From contig CAZNYC010000008.1 of assembly GCA_964577175.1 (NCBI GenBank), positions 1-54,023 of the forward strand: a stretch of DNA of 54,023 nt. The letters run 5' to 3'. Made by a program: the position numbers and the translations under genes. The first letter of the stretch is position 1. Each line of letters opens with the position of its first letter. The DNA is from BS750m-G62 sp964577175. GTDB taxonomy: Bacteria > Planctomycetota > Phycisphaerae > FEN-1346. The notes beneath the pieces are model-generated. The model made no database searches, was not told the origin of the DNA, and saw only the letters and a program-made list of their open reading frames with translations. Below are positions 39,530 through 49,300 of the stretch, piece after piece.

Positions 39530-40507
39530 ATGGACATTCGACGACGCACGTTTCTTTCGGGTTCCGTCACCGCGGCCGCGGCGTCGGTCGCCGGTGCCGG
39601 CGGGTTGGCCGCCGGCGGCTGCGAGCCGACCGCCGATCGGTCCGTTGCAGGCGATGTCGGCCAGGCGGCCCGTCGGGGCAACCCGATTGCCGTCTCCACG
39701 TACTCCTTCTGGCGATTCCGGTCCGGCGAGCGACTGGCGATCGACGCCTGCATCCGGATGGCCGGCGAGATGGGCTTCGACGCCGTCGAGATCCTCGAGG
39801 TCCAGATGCGGCGGAAAGACCACGCGGCCCTGCAGGCGCTGAAGCGGGAATCGCTCCTGGCCGGGCTGGACCTGTGCGGCCTCTCCACGCACCAGGGGTT
39901 CGTGTCGCCGGACCCCGAGGTCCGTAAGAAAAACGTCCAGCGGACCATCGCCAGCGTCGAACTGGCCTACGCCCTGGGCATTCCCACCATGCGCGTCAAC
40001 ACCGGCACCTGGGGCACGAGCAAGAATTTCAATGCGCTGATGGCCAACCGCGGCATCGAGCCGCCCCTGCCCGGCTACACCGACGAGGACGCCTATCCCT
40101 GGGTCGTCGAGAGCCTGGAGCAGGTCCTGCCGGCCGCCGAGCGGTGCGGCGTGGTGCTGGGACTGGAGAACCACTGGGGCCTCGGCCGGACGCCCGAGGG
40201 CGTCATGCGCATCGTCGAGGCCGTCGATTCCCCCTGGCTCCAGGTGACCATGGACACGGGCAACTTCCTGGAGGACCCGTACGACCGCCTCGAGCAACTC
40301 GCCCCGAAGACCGTCTTCGTGCAGGCCAAGACGTACGACGGCGGGGGCATCTGGTACACGCTGGATTTGGACTACGACCGCATCGCCGGCATCCTGCGCC
40401 GGCACGGATACCGCGGATACGTCTCGCTGGAATTCGAAGGCCGCGAAGACCCCAGGACGGCCGTCCCGAAGAGCCTGGCTGTCCTGCGACGGGCGTTTGC
40501 GGCTTAG
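39530..40507 (+). CDS. Tat-exported TIM-barrel sugar isomerase/epimerase-like protein
   Basis: A 325-residue protein with a twin-arginine signal (DIRRRTFLSGSV, followed by an Ala/Gly-rich helix and a Cys at the mature end, GGCEP, possibly a lipobox). The mature part is an AP-endonuclease-2/xylose-isomerase-type barrel: AVSTYSFWRF, MGFDAVEILEVQM, GLDLCGLSTHQGF, GIPTMRVNTGTWG, VVLGLENHWG, VTMDTGNF, VFVQAKTY, YVSLEFEG. Glu in LENHW, Asp in MDTGN and Glu in LEFEG are the expected metal ligands; the usual His is replaced by the QAK region. Exported members of this family are common in planctomycetes, with few known substrates. The TAG stop (40505-40507) is partly formed by a MITE insertion. Confidence 0.85.
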   Translation: MDIRRRTFLSGSVTAAAASVAGAGGLAAGGCEPTADRSVAGDVGQAARRGNPIAVSTYSFWRFRSGERLAIDACIRMAGEMGFDAVEILEVQMRRKDHAALQALKRESLLAGLDLCGLSTHQGFVSPDPEVRKKNVQRTIASVELAYALGIPTMRVNTGTWGTSKNFNALMANRGIEPPLPGYTDEDAYPWVVESLEQVLPAAERCGVVLGLENHWGLGRTPEGVMRIVEAVDSPWLQVTMDTGNFLEDPYDRLEQLAPKTVFVQAKTYDGGGIWYTLDLDYDRIAGILRRHGYRGYVSLEFEGREDPRTAVPKSLAVLRRAFAA

Positions 40508-40585
40508 AGCCTATCCGAATACCCCCTCGTCGGCCCGAGGCCGAGCGAGCCGGCCGAAGCCAGAGGGTTATTCGGATAGGCTCTA
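40505..40585. repeat. TA-flanked MITE-like inverted repeat
   Basis: The sequence GAGCCTATCCGAATA (40507-40521) is perfectly inverted at 40569-40583 (TATTCGGATAGGCTC). Each end is flanked by TA (40505-40506 and 40584-40585), consistent with a TA target duplication as made by IS630- or some IS5-group transposases. The interior is also partly self-complementary. It encodes nothing. It lies across the stop codon of the TIM-barrel gene: TA is target, G is the first base of the element. It can also act as a terminator. Confidence 0.78.
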
Positions 40586-40655
40586 AGCACGATGGCGCTG
40601 ACTCAGGCGCGGCGCCTCTGGAGTACCCGCCGCGCAGCCGAGGAGAGGTTCTGAT

Positions 40656-40681
40656 CGCGGTGGGGGCGGAGCCCCACCGCG
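40656..40681 (+). terminator. Strong hairpin upstream of the M16 protease gene
   Basis: CGCGGTGGGG pairs perfectly with CCCCACCGCG around a GCGGAG loop. No U-tract follows, only CAAAACGGGG. It lies 60 bp before the protease start codon and may terminate read-through or belong to a repeated intergenic hairpin family. Confidence 0.4.
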
Positions 40682-40741
40682 CAAAACGGGGCCTAGGGAT
40701 GCAGTAAGCGGCATGCATACAGCATAGACAGGATCCATACC

Positions 40742-43534
40742 ATGCACACCGATTCACGGCGCGGACCGCGCCGGATTCTGCTGCTGGCGGCGCTGCTGAC
40801 GACCGTCGTGGCGGCGGGCCACGCCTGCGCCGCCGACCCCGCCGCGGCCGCCGACATCGCCTTCACCGAGGAGACGCTGCCGAACGGCCTGCGCGTCATC
40901 GTCGCGCCGCTGCACCAGGCGCCGGTCGTCCACGTGCGGGTCCTGTACCACGTGGGCAGCCGCGACGAGCAGCCCGACCGCCAGGGCTTCGCCCACATGT
41001 TCGAACATATGATGTTCCGAGGCTCGGAGCACGTCGAGCCCGAGGAGCACATGAAACTCATCGGCATGGTGGGCGGGTACTCCAACGCCTTCACGAGTTT
41101 CGACCGGACCGTTTACGTCGACACGCTGCCCGCGAGCCAACTGGAACTCGCCCTGTACCTGGAGGCCGACCGCATGGCCTCGTTCCGCGTCTCCGACCAC
41201 ATCTACCGCACGGAGCGGAACGTCGTGACCGAGGAATGGCGGATGATGCTGAACCGCCCCTACGGCACGCTGTGGCAGGACCTGTGCGACCTCCTTTTCA
41301 CGCAGCACCCGTACCGCTGGACGCCCATCGGCGACATGAACCACCTCCGGCGTGCGGGACCGGCCGAACTCCAGGACTTCTTCAACCGCTACTACGTGCC
41401 GCGCAACGCCGTCCTTGTCATCGCCGGCGACGTCGAGGTCGACCGCGCCCAGGCCCTGGCCCGGCGGTACTTCGGCTGGATTCCCGGGGGCACACCGGTG
41501 GACCGCGACCTCCCGCCCGTGGCCGAGCCCGACGGGCCCCGCCGCCGCGAGGTCCGTTACCGCGTGCCGCTCGCCAGGGTCATGGTGGCATGGCCGGCGG
41601 CGCGGTACGCCTCGGACGACGTGTACGGGCTGGACCTTCTGGCTACCATCCTGGGCGGGGGGCGGTCCGCACGCCTCCAGCGGAACCTCGTCTACGGCCC
41701 GGAGCCGTTATGCGTCGACGCCGGGGCCTCCAACTGGACCCTGGAGGACGCCGGCGTCTTCCTCCTGAGCGCCACGGTCCTCGGCGGCCGCGACCCCGCC
41801 AAGGTGGAGGCGGCGCTGAAGGAGGCGGCGGCCGAGGTCCGCCGAGAGGGCGTGAGCCCCGAGGAACTCGCCAAGGCCAAGACGCTGGCCCGCGTCGGCC
41901 TCATCCGCGGTCGGCAGACGGCCAGCGACATCGCCGGCGAACTCGGCAAGGAGGCCCTCATCGCCGGCGACCCGGCCCGGGCCAACCGCCGCCTCGAACG
42001 CATCGAGGCCGTCACGCGCGACGACGTCCAGGCCCTCGCGGAGACGTACCTGGCGCCGGACCGCGGGCGCGTGCTCCGCGTCACGCCCGATCCGGACGCG
42101 CGGCCGGAGGCGGAGGACCTCATCGAACCCACCGAGCGCACCGAACCCGTCGAGCCGCGCGACGTCACCTTCCCCGACGACCATCCCGCCGACCCGCCCG
42201 TGGCCGAGGCGGCCCCGAATCCCGAGTTCGCCAAGGGCACCGAGATCGAGGTCCACGGCGTCCGGGTCATCGTCATGCCGGATACGCGCCTGCCGCTCGT
42301 GAACTGGAACCTGACGATGCGGCGCGGGGCCCACGCCGAGCCGGCGGCGAAGGTGGGCCTCGCGGACCTGACGGCGGGCCTGGTCCGCCGCGGGGCGGGC
42401 GATCTGACGTTCGCCGACCTCAACGCCGACCTGGAGGCGCGCGGCATTCGCATCGAGGTCGCGAGCGGCGGCGACACGACGCGCCTGGCCGGTTCGGCGG
42501 CGACCGGCCAACTGGACCACGCCATCCACCTCAGCCGCCTCGTCCTGCGCGAGCCGGCGCTGCCCGCCGACGAGTTCGACCGCCTCAAGCAGCAGCGGCT
42601 GAACCAACTGCGCCTCGCCCGCGAGAACCCGGCGGTCGTCGCCGGCCACGAACTCGACGAGACGCTGTTCGGTTCCACGCCCCTCGGCCGGCACGCCACG
42701 CCCGAGACCGTCGCGGCCATCGCCCTGGATGACGTGAAGGCGTTCTACCGGCGCACGTACCGCCCGAACGACGCGGTCTTCGTCATCAGCGGCGACGTGA
42801 CGGTGGCCCGCGGCCGGGCCCTGGCCGAGCGGCTGCTGGCCGACTGGCCGGCCCGCACCCTGTCACAGGTGGACTACGCGCTGCCCGCGGCGCCGGCGGA
42901 GCGGACCATCCTGCTCGTCGATCGGCCCGAGGGTAACCAGAGCACCGTCCGCCTGGGCGTCCGGGCCTATACCGTGCACAACGATGACAAGTTCGCCGGC
43001 GCGCTGGCCAACCGCATCCTCTCCTACGGCATCGACGCGCGCCTGGGCAAGTACGTCCGGGCGGAGAAGGGCCTGGCGTACCGTGTCCGGGGGACGTTCC
43101 GGCCGGGTCGGCACGCGGGGGTGTTCGTCGGCTCCGTCGACACCAAACTCGCCTCCACCGCCGAGGCCGTCGAGGCCATGTTCGAGGTCTTCACGCGCAT
43201 GCGCCGGGACCTTGTCACGGACGACGAAATCGCCGAGGCCAAACTCGCCACCGCCGGCTCCGTGGTCATGGGCATGCAGACCATCGCCCAGCAGGCCGCC
43301 CGCCGCGTCGAGGGCATCCTGAACGGCTACCCCGCCGATTACTACGACCGGTACCCCGACCGCGTCAGCACGGTCACGAAGGAGGCCGTCCGCGAGGTGA
43401 TGCGGACGTACGTGCAGCCCGACGAGATGGCCGTCGTCGTCGTCGCGCCGGCCGAGGCCGTCCGGGAACAACTCGAGCGGCTGGGAAAGGTCACGGTCGT
43501 GCCGATGCCCGCCCGGCGGGGGGAGAAGGAGTGA
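40742..43534 (+). CDS. Tandem M16 (insulinase-type) zinc metalloprotease
   Basis: A 930-residue protein with a signal peptide (about 1-30). The first M16 half (about 40-470) is catalytic: the inverted zinc motif HMFEH at about 84-88, with the third ligand Glu in VVTEEW at about 165, plus the downstream YYVPRNAVLVIAGDV. The second half (about 490-920) repeats the fold (FYRRTYRPNDAVFVISGDV, FGSTPLGRHATPETVAAI, KGLAYRVRGTF) but has no HxxEH, so it is the inactive M16B-like partner, as in PqqL-type fused proteins. It probably degrades peptides in the periplasm. It stands alone after a 234-bp gap holding the MITE and a hairpin, and is followed 7 bp later by a decayed gene that was probably co-transcribed. 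Confidence 0.92.
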   Translation: MHTDSRRGPRRILLLAALLTTVVAAGHACAADPAAAADIAFTEETLPNGLRVIVAPLHQAPVVHVRVLYHVGSRDEQPDRQGFAHMFEHMMFRGSEHVEPEEHMKLIGMVGGYSNAFTSFDRTVYVDTLPASQLELALYLEADRMASFRVSDHIYRTERNVVTEEWRMMLNRPYGTLWQDLCDLLFTQHPYRWTPIGDMNHLRRAGPAELQDFFNRYYVPRNAVLVIAGDVEVDRAQALARRYFGWIPGGTPVDRDLPPVAEPDGPRRREVRYRVPLARVMVAWPAARYASDDVYGLDLLATILGGGRSARLQRNLVYGPEPLCVDAGASNWTLEDAGVFLLSATVLGGRDPAKVEAALKEAAAEVRREGVSPEELAKAKTLARVGLIRGRQTASDIAGELGKEALIAGDPARANRRLERIEAVTRDDVQALAETYLAPDRGRVLRVTPDPDARPEAEDLIEPTERTEPVEPRDVTFPDDHPADPPVAEAAPNPEFAKGTEIEVHGVRVIVMPDTRLPLVNWNLTMRRGAHAEPAAKVGLADLTAGLVRRGAGDLTFADLNADLEARGIRIEVASGGDTTRLAGSAATGQLDHAIHLSRLVLREPALPADEFDRLKQQRLNQLRLARENPAVVAGHELDETLFGSTPLGRHATPETVAAIALDDVKAFYRRTYRPNDAVFVISGDVTVARGRALAERLLADWPARTLSQVDYALPAAPAERTILLVDRPEGNQSTVRLGVRAYTVHNDDKFAGALANRILSYGIDARLGKYVRAEKGLAYRVRGTFRPGRHAGVFVGSVDTKLASTAEAVEAMFEVFTRMRRDLVTDDEIAEAKLATAGSVVMGMQTIAQQAARRVEGILNGYPADYYDRYPDRVSTVTKEAVREVMRTYVQPDEMAVVVVAPAEAVREQLERLGKVTVVPMPARRGEKE

Positions 43535-43541
43535 TGGCGTT

Positions 43542-43927
43542 ATGACATCTGCGATGTGTTGGACCGTTCTGCCGGCGGCGGCGATGGGTCTGGCGGTCTT
43601 TGCAGGCGCCGTCGGCCGGGCCGCTGCGCCGGAGCCGCGCGAGGACGCCGCACCCGCCGCCCGTTCGCGGGATGGACGAACATCCGCCCCGCCCCCGGCG
43701 TGGAGCCGTGGACCGACAACGTCAGCCACGGCGAACTCATCCGCGACGGCTGCGACCAGACCCTCACGGTCGATCCGACCCGCCTGCGGTTCGTCTTCCA
43801 GGGCATGCTCGAGAAGCACAAGGCCGGCAAAGGCTACGGCGACTTCCAGTGGCGGGTCGGCGTGCTCACCCCCACCGCACCAATGGCCGACTCTGCGTTG
43901 TCGTGTTGGCAGCGGGCGGCGTCCTGA
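43542..43927 (+). pseudogene. Secreted protein reduced to its two ends (internal deletion and frameshift)
   Basis: ATG 43542 starts a good signal peptide (TSAMCWTVLPAAAMGLAVFA...GRAAAP). About 40 codons later meaningful coding moves to another frame (that of 43556-43927), reading FAGWTNIRPAPGVEPWTDNV, SHGELIRDGCDQTLTVDPTR, LRFVFQGMLEK and KGYGDFQWRVGVLTP. The latter resembles the C-terminal end of secreted glycosyl-hydrolase-like planctomycete proteins (the GWxxIxPxP...NVSHGELIR...WRLGLL type). The junction near 43665 therefore looks like a large internal deletion that left the signal peptide joined out of frame to the tail. Confidence 0.55.
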
Positions 43928-43962
43928 ATCCGGTTTCGTCTGCGATTTCTTGGAGGATCATC

Positions 43963-46242
43963 ATGCGGAACGCGTTTCTTCTCGTCCCCCTGCTGCTGGT
44001 GGCAAGCGGGCCCGTGCAGAACGTGCCGGCGGCCGCTCCCGAAATTTGCCGAGTGCAAGGCGGAAACACGAAGACGGTGTGGGGCGTCGGGTTCGAGGCC
44101 GGCCGGACGGAAATCCGCGCCTGGGACGTGCCGTTCGACGAAGCGAAGGCCCTGGCGGCCCTGGAGGCCACGCCGTATCGGCCGCTCGATTTCCTCCCGG
44201 CCGCGCCGCCGAAGGGGGCGCGGAGGCGGGAGGTCCTCGAGGTTGATCCGCAGGGCCTCGTGATGGCGGTCAACTGGTACTCGCGCTACGGCGCCCAGGG
44301 ATTTTACGACGCCCGGGCCGGCAAGCAGGTGTGCTGGGTCGGCAGCGGGGACGCCTGGTCCGCGCCGCGGCTGGTCACGTCGGCCCGGCCGTGGTGGGTG
44401 TCGCCGGAGCGGGTGGCGCCGGGCGAGGCCGTGCGTGTCTTCGGCCGTAACATCGACGCGCGCCTCGTGGCCCTGAAGGCCCGCGACGGCGGCGCGGTGA
44501 CGCCCGTCGAGGTGTTCGCGCGCGGCCCGCACCCGCTGTACGAGGTGCGGGTGACGCTGCCGGCCGACCTCGCTCCCGGCGAATACGACCTGTATGTTCA
44601 CAGCGGGTCCGGCGGCGAGGCGGGATGGGGCGGGCCCGTTGGCCTGACCGTCGCGCCGCCCGAACCGGTGCCGACGAAGGTGTTCAACGCCCGCGCGTTC
44701 GGGGCCGTCGGCAACGGCGTGGCGGACGAGACGGCCGCGATCCGCAAAGCGCTCGTGACGGCGGGCGAGGCGGGCGGCGGGACGGTCTTGCTCCCGCCGG
44801 GGGCCTACGCCATCCGGGCCACCCTTTGGGTCCCGCCGGACGTGACCCTGGCCGGCGCCGGGCCGCAGGCCAGCCGGCTCGTCGTGCGCGACGCGGCCCC
44901 GATGCGGTGGGACGTGCCGAAGGAGATCGCCCGCGCCATGCCGGGCCACTTCCGTCACCGCCAGTCGGACCATAACCTCGGGGCGATGGTCTGGCTGCGC
45001 GACCGCGCCGCGGTCCGCGACCTCGGGTTCGTCGACGGCCCCGGCACGCTTCAAATCGTTTTCGGCTCCCGCGACCGCTGCCGCATCGAGCGGTGCCACC
45101 TCCGCGCGACGCACTCCACGCACGCGGCGGTCATGGTGGAGTGGGGCTCGTACGGCTTCGTGCTGAAGGACACGGTCATCGAGGCGGCCCGGGGCGGCGT
45201 GTTCCTCGTCCACGGCCCGCACGAGCAGGCGCTGGTGAGCGGGAACACGATTCGCAACATCCGTCCGGGCCTGGCGAACAACCTCTTCATCCGGGCGCCC
45301 GTCCATTCCATCATCGAATACAACGTCGTCGAGAACGGCGAGCGGAACTGGGTCAGCCAGTGCGGCCGCACGAGCGGGTACCACTCCATCCTCCTCGGCA
45401 ACCGCTGGACGAACACCGTGCCCCGGCGGCACAACGCCGGCGAGAACATGTACGAGGCCGGCGGGGCCACGTGGCACGGCCGGGTGGCGCGGGCGGACGG
45501 GACCTCCCTGACGGTCGCCGGTGAACCGTTCAAGGACAAGGACCTCGCCAACGAGTTCGTGCTGATTCTTGACGGCCGGGGCCTGGGCCAGTACCGGCGG
45601 GTGACCGGCAACACGGCCGACACGCTGACCGTCGCGCCGGCGTGGGAGGTGACGCCCGGCACCTCGACGTACGCGATGGTCGGACGCGCTTACGTCGAGA
45701 CGCTCTGGATCGACAACGAGGAGGAGGGCACCGCCAACTGGACCGGGTTCTGGGGGAACAACTTCGGGCACGTCGTGGACGGCCACGCGCTGCGCCGCTC
45801 GGAAGGGTTCTACCTGTGGGCGTGGAAGCGCGACGCCCCCTCGCCGGTGGCGTTCTGCGACCTGGTTGGCGTCCGGATCATGGGCCGAGGCAACATCCGG
45901 ATGATCGGGCCGCTCGTCTTCGGCAACACGGTCCGATTCTCGGAGGTCACGGGGTTCCGGTACGGGCCGAGTTTTCACATTCAGCCGTCGTGGCTCCAGG
46001 ACATGGACCCGACGAAGCGGGCGGCCGTCGACCTCGGGCCCGCCGCGCACAAGATGCCCGGCCTGCCGGAGACGGCGCCGCTGAAGGACTGGACGGTGAT
46101 CGAGGGCTCGCACCTGTACGACGGGCCGGTGGGCATCCGCCTGGCGCCGGAGTGCGCGCACACGCAGATCCGCAGGAACGCCATCCACGTGGACGGCGAG
46201 GCGGTGGAGGGCGGGTCCCGGCCGCAACCGGCCGGCGGGTGA
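43963..46242 (+). CDS. Secreted pectate-lyase-superfamily beta-helix protein with N-terminal IPT-like domain
   Basis: A 759-residue protein from ATG 43963, 6-7 bases after GGAGG. Signal peptide about 1-25. Residues about 30-125 are of unknown fold; about 130-225 are an IPT/TIG-like beta-domain (WWVSPERVAPGEAVRVFGRN...PGEYDLYVHSG). From about 240 the Pectate_lyase_3 signature begins (FNARAFGAVGNGVADETAAI, then GGGTVLLPPGAYAI), followed by beta-helix rungs (VWLRDRAAVRDLGFVDGPGT, MVEWGSYGFVLKDTVIEAAR, IEYNVVENGERN). This layout is used by lyases and glycosidases of plant-type polysaccharides. Catalytic residues are not identifiable by eye. It is the first of three consecutive exported proteins. 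Confidence 0.82.
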   Translation: MRNAFLLVPLLLVASGPVQNVPAAAPEICRVQGGNTKTVWGVGFEAGRTEIRAWDVPFDEAKALAALEATPYRPLDFLPAAPPKGARRREVLEVDPQGLVMAVNWYSRYGAQGFYDARAGKQVCWVGSGDAWSAPRLVTSARPWWVSPERVAPGEAVRVFGRNIDARLVALKARDGGAVTPVEVFARGPHPLYEVRVTLPADLAPGEYDLYVHSGSGGEAGWGGPVGLTVAPPEPVPTKVFNARAFGAVGNGVADETAAIRKALVTAGEAGGGTVLLPPGAYAIRATLWVPPDVTLAGAGPQASRLVVRDAAPMRWDVPKEIARAMPGHFRHRQSDHNLGAMVWLRDRAAVRDLGFVDGPGTLQIVFGSRDRCRIERCHLRATHSTHAAVMVEWGSYGFVLKDTVIEAARGGVFLVHGPHEQALVSGNTIRNIRPGLANNLFIRAPVHSIIEYNVVENGERNWVSQCGRTSGYHSILLGNRWTNTVPRRHNAGENMYEAGGATWHGRVARADGTSLTVAGEPFKDKDLANEFVLILDGRGLGQYRRVTGNTADTLTVAPAWEVTPGTSTYAMVGRAYVETLWIDNEEEGTANWTGFWGNNFGHVVDGHALRRSEGFYLWAWKRDAPSPVAFCDLVGVRIMGRGNIRMIGPLVFGNTVRFSEVTGFRYGPSFHIQPSWLQDMDPTKRAAVDLGPAAHKMPGLPETAPLKDWTVIEGSHLYDGPVGIRLAPECAHTQIRRNAIHVDGEAVEGGSRPQPAGG

Positions 46243-46261
46243 GCGGACGGACCCGGCGGCG

Positions 46262-46320
46262 CCCGCGGAGCCGACCGGCACCGCCGGTCCAGCCGGCGGT
46301 TTAACGTTCCAGCCGGCGGT
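46262..46320. repeat. Intergenic hairpin and 12-bp direct repeats
   Basis: GACCGGC-ACC-GCCGGTC forms a perfect 7-bp hairpin (46273-46289). CCAGCCGGCGGT is present twice (46289-46300 and 46309-46320), 20 bp apart, separated by TTAACGTT. Located between two beta-helix genes; possible terminator or operator. Confidence 0.4.
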
Positions 46321-46367
46321 GCGGCTCGCGCGGCTCCAGGCCACTTGATCCGAGGACGGGAGCAACT

Positions 46368-49300
46368 ATGGTGATTTCTCGAACGGCGGTGAACCCGTTC
46401 GTCCTGGCCCTGGCGGTGAGTGCGGCGGTGGGGGCGGGGGTGGCGTCCGCGGCGGCGGGCGGAGTGCGGGAGGCCGTCTACTCCTGGCAGAAGCCGCACG
46501 CCAAGGTCCTGCCCACCGGCGACCTGGCGTGGGCGCCGGAGCCGTTCGTCTTCGCGAAGGGCGAGGCCGTCCGCTACGTCGATTTCGTGTCCGGCGACGA
46601 CGCGAATCCCGGCACGTCGAAGGCGAAACCGTGGAAACGCCATCCGTGGGACTCCGCGTTCGCGGGACCCAGGGACAGCGCGGCGGGCGTGGACACGTAC
46701 GTCTTCAAGCGCGGCGTGGTGTACCGCGGGTCCCTGGAGGTGCCCGAGGGCACGAAAGGGACGCCGGAGCGGCCGATCCGCCTGACCCGCGACCCCGCGT
46801 GGGGCGACGGCGAGGCCGTCCTCTGCGGCTCGGAGCGCGTGGAGGGATGGAAGCAAGGCGCCGAGCATCCGGATATCCCGGAGCCCGCCAAGGTGTGGTG
46901 GACGGACCTGGCCTTCGCCCCGCGGTGCGTGTGGACGGTCCGGCCGGACGGCGGGGTTCGGCGCATGGCGCTCGCCCGCACGCCGAACTGGGAGATCAGC
47001 GACCCGGACGATATCAAGAGCGAATGGTGGACGTGGAAGAACCCGAAGAAACCGTTTGATAACTACATTGACGTCGCGGGCGGCCGGCGGCACCTGGCGT
47101 TCGACGACGAGCACATCAACGAGAGCCGGCCGGACGACTATTACAAGGGCGCCGTCCTCTGGACCACGAAGGGCTGGGTCATGGGCAGCCCGTTCCCGAC
47201 GCGGGTGCTCATGGTGGACCGCGAGCGCGGGGCCCTGGCGTTCCGCGGCCAATGGGGCGGCATCTCATACAAGATCATCCGCGGCTGCCGGTACTACCTG
47301 GAGGACAAGCCCCATTACCTCGATGCGCCCGGCGAGTTCTGGTTCCACAAGCAGGGCGAGGGCGGGCGGCTGTACCTGCGCCTGCCCGGCGACGCCGACC
47401 CGAACGCGGCCCACGTCGAGGCCGCCAAACGCATCCGCGTCATCGAGAGCGCCGGCATGAGCCACGTCCACGTCTCCGGGCTGACGTTCCGGTTTACGAA
47501 CGTCTTCTGGGACCTGACGGCCATCCCCGGGTGGCTGCGGGAGGCGAACACGGACGTCGACGCCGGGTGCGTGCGCGTCCTCGGTCCCGGCGAGGACATC
47601 CGCGTTTCGCACTGCCGGTTCGAGCACGTGCATCGCGGTGTGCGGATGAAGGCGGTCGGGAAGCAGGACGCCCTGGACGGCGTCGCCGTGTGCGATAATG
47701 TCTTCCGTCACACCGATTACGGGGCGGTCGAAATTGCCGACGGGGCGAACTACGGCGACGTGCATCCGCCCATCGGCCGGCTGTACGGCGTGCGGGTGAT
47801 GCGGAACCGGTTCGAGCACGTCGGCCAGCGGCCAAGCCGGTTCGGCCAGGGGCAGTGTCTGACCCTGAGTTACCCCGAGACGGCCGAGGTGGCCGGCAAC
47901 GTCCTCGACCGCGTCTACGCGGCGGGCATCAACGTGTTCGGCGGCAAGGCGAGCGGGGCCGTCACGGACCGGCCCCTGTGCCGCCTGCTCATCCATCACA
48001 ACAGGGTGACGGACCCGCTGCTGAACGTGGACGACTTCGGCGGCATCGAGACGTGGCAGGGCGGGCCCGCGTACGTGTTCAGCAACGTCTCCGGCAACCC
48101 GGGCGGCTACCGCCACTGGGACCGCGTCCTGAACCCGGACCACGACAACCGCTTCGGCCACGCCTACTACCTGGACGGGGCGTTCAAGAACTACCACTTC
48201 AACAACATCGCGTGGGGCAAGTCGAAGGGGCCGTCCGGCCCGCTGGCGAACACGTCGGCGTTTCAGGAAATACACAGTTATCAGAACACGTTCTTCAACA
48301 ACACGGTCTACAACTTCGTGAAGGGGTCGCGTCGGCAGGCGCCGCACGCCGGGCGGAACAAGTTCCTGGGCAACGTCTGGCAGGGCATCGGGGCGTGGGT
48401 GTTCCGGCACGCGCGGCCGGCGAAATCGAAGGAGGCGGGCAACGAGGCGCACGCCGGGCGGCAGAAGGAACAGTTCGCCCTCGAGACGAATGCCTACGCG
48501 CGGAACGTGTTCTACGACGTGTCCGACAGGTTCGCCGTCTTCGAGCCGTCCGGCCGGTGGCACGCCGGTCTCGCCGCGTTCCGGGAGGCGCTCGAGGGGC
48601 ACGGCGCGCTGGCGTCCGGCGTGGGCGTGATGGCCGAGTCGCCGCCCCTTCGCGGCGCCGCCGGCCACGACTTCCGTCTCGCGGACGGCTCCGCGGCGGA
48701 GGACCGCGGCGTGCGAGTCTTCGTCCCGTGGGCGCTGTACGCGGTGGTGGGCGAGTGGCACTTCACGCGGTGCCCCGAGGACCCGGCCCGCGTCCTCGAC
48801 GAGCACTGGATCATGACCCCGCACCACGTGAAGCGCGATACGTATTACAAGCGGCCGATGTATCCGCTGGAGGCCGTGGGCGTCGCTGCCGCCGATTACG
48901 TCCACGGGCCCCTGGAGGACTGGACGGACGGCGCGCTCGCGCTCGACGGCAAGGGCCAGTACGCCGTCCTGGCCCACGCGGACCTCGCCGAACCGTTCGC
49001 GTACGAGGCGAAGGCGAAACGGGCCGGCGGATGGGTCGAGGCCACGGTGCCGACGCACGCGGCCGTCGGACGGCGGTTCGAGGTGGCGCTCAAAGTGAAC
49101 GAGGCGCCGGAGGGGCAGAAGATCGCCGCCCACCTCCACTGGATGAAAAAGGATCGCTTCGGCGGCTTCAACGCCTGGGGCGGCGAGGCGAAGGCCGCCG
49201 AGTCGGGCAAGACCGTCACGTTCGCCTTCACGCCCGGCGAGAAGCCGGGCCTCGACCGGTTCACGCTGACCGTCTTCCTTACGACGACGGGCGACTGGAA

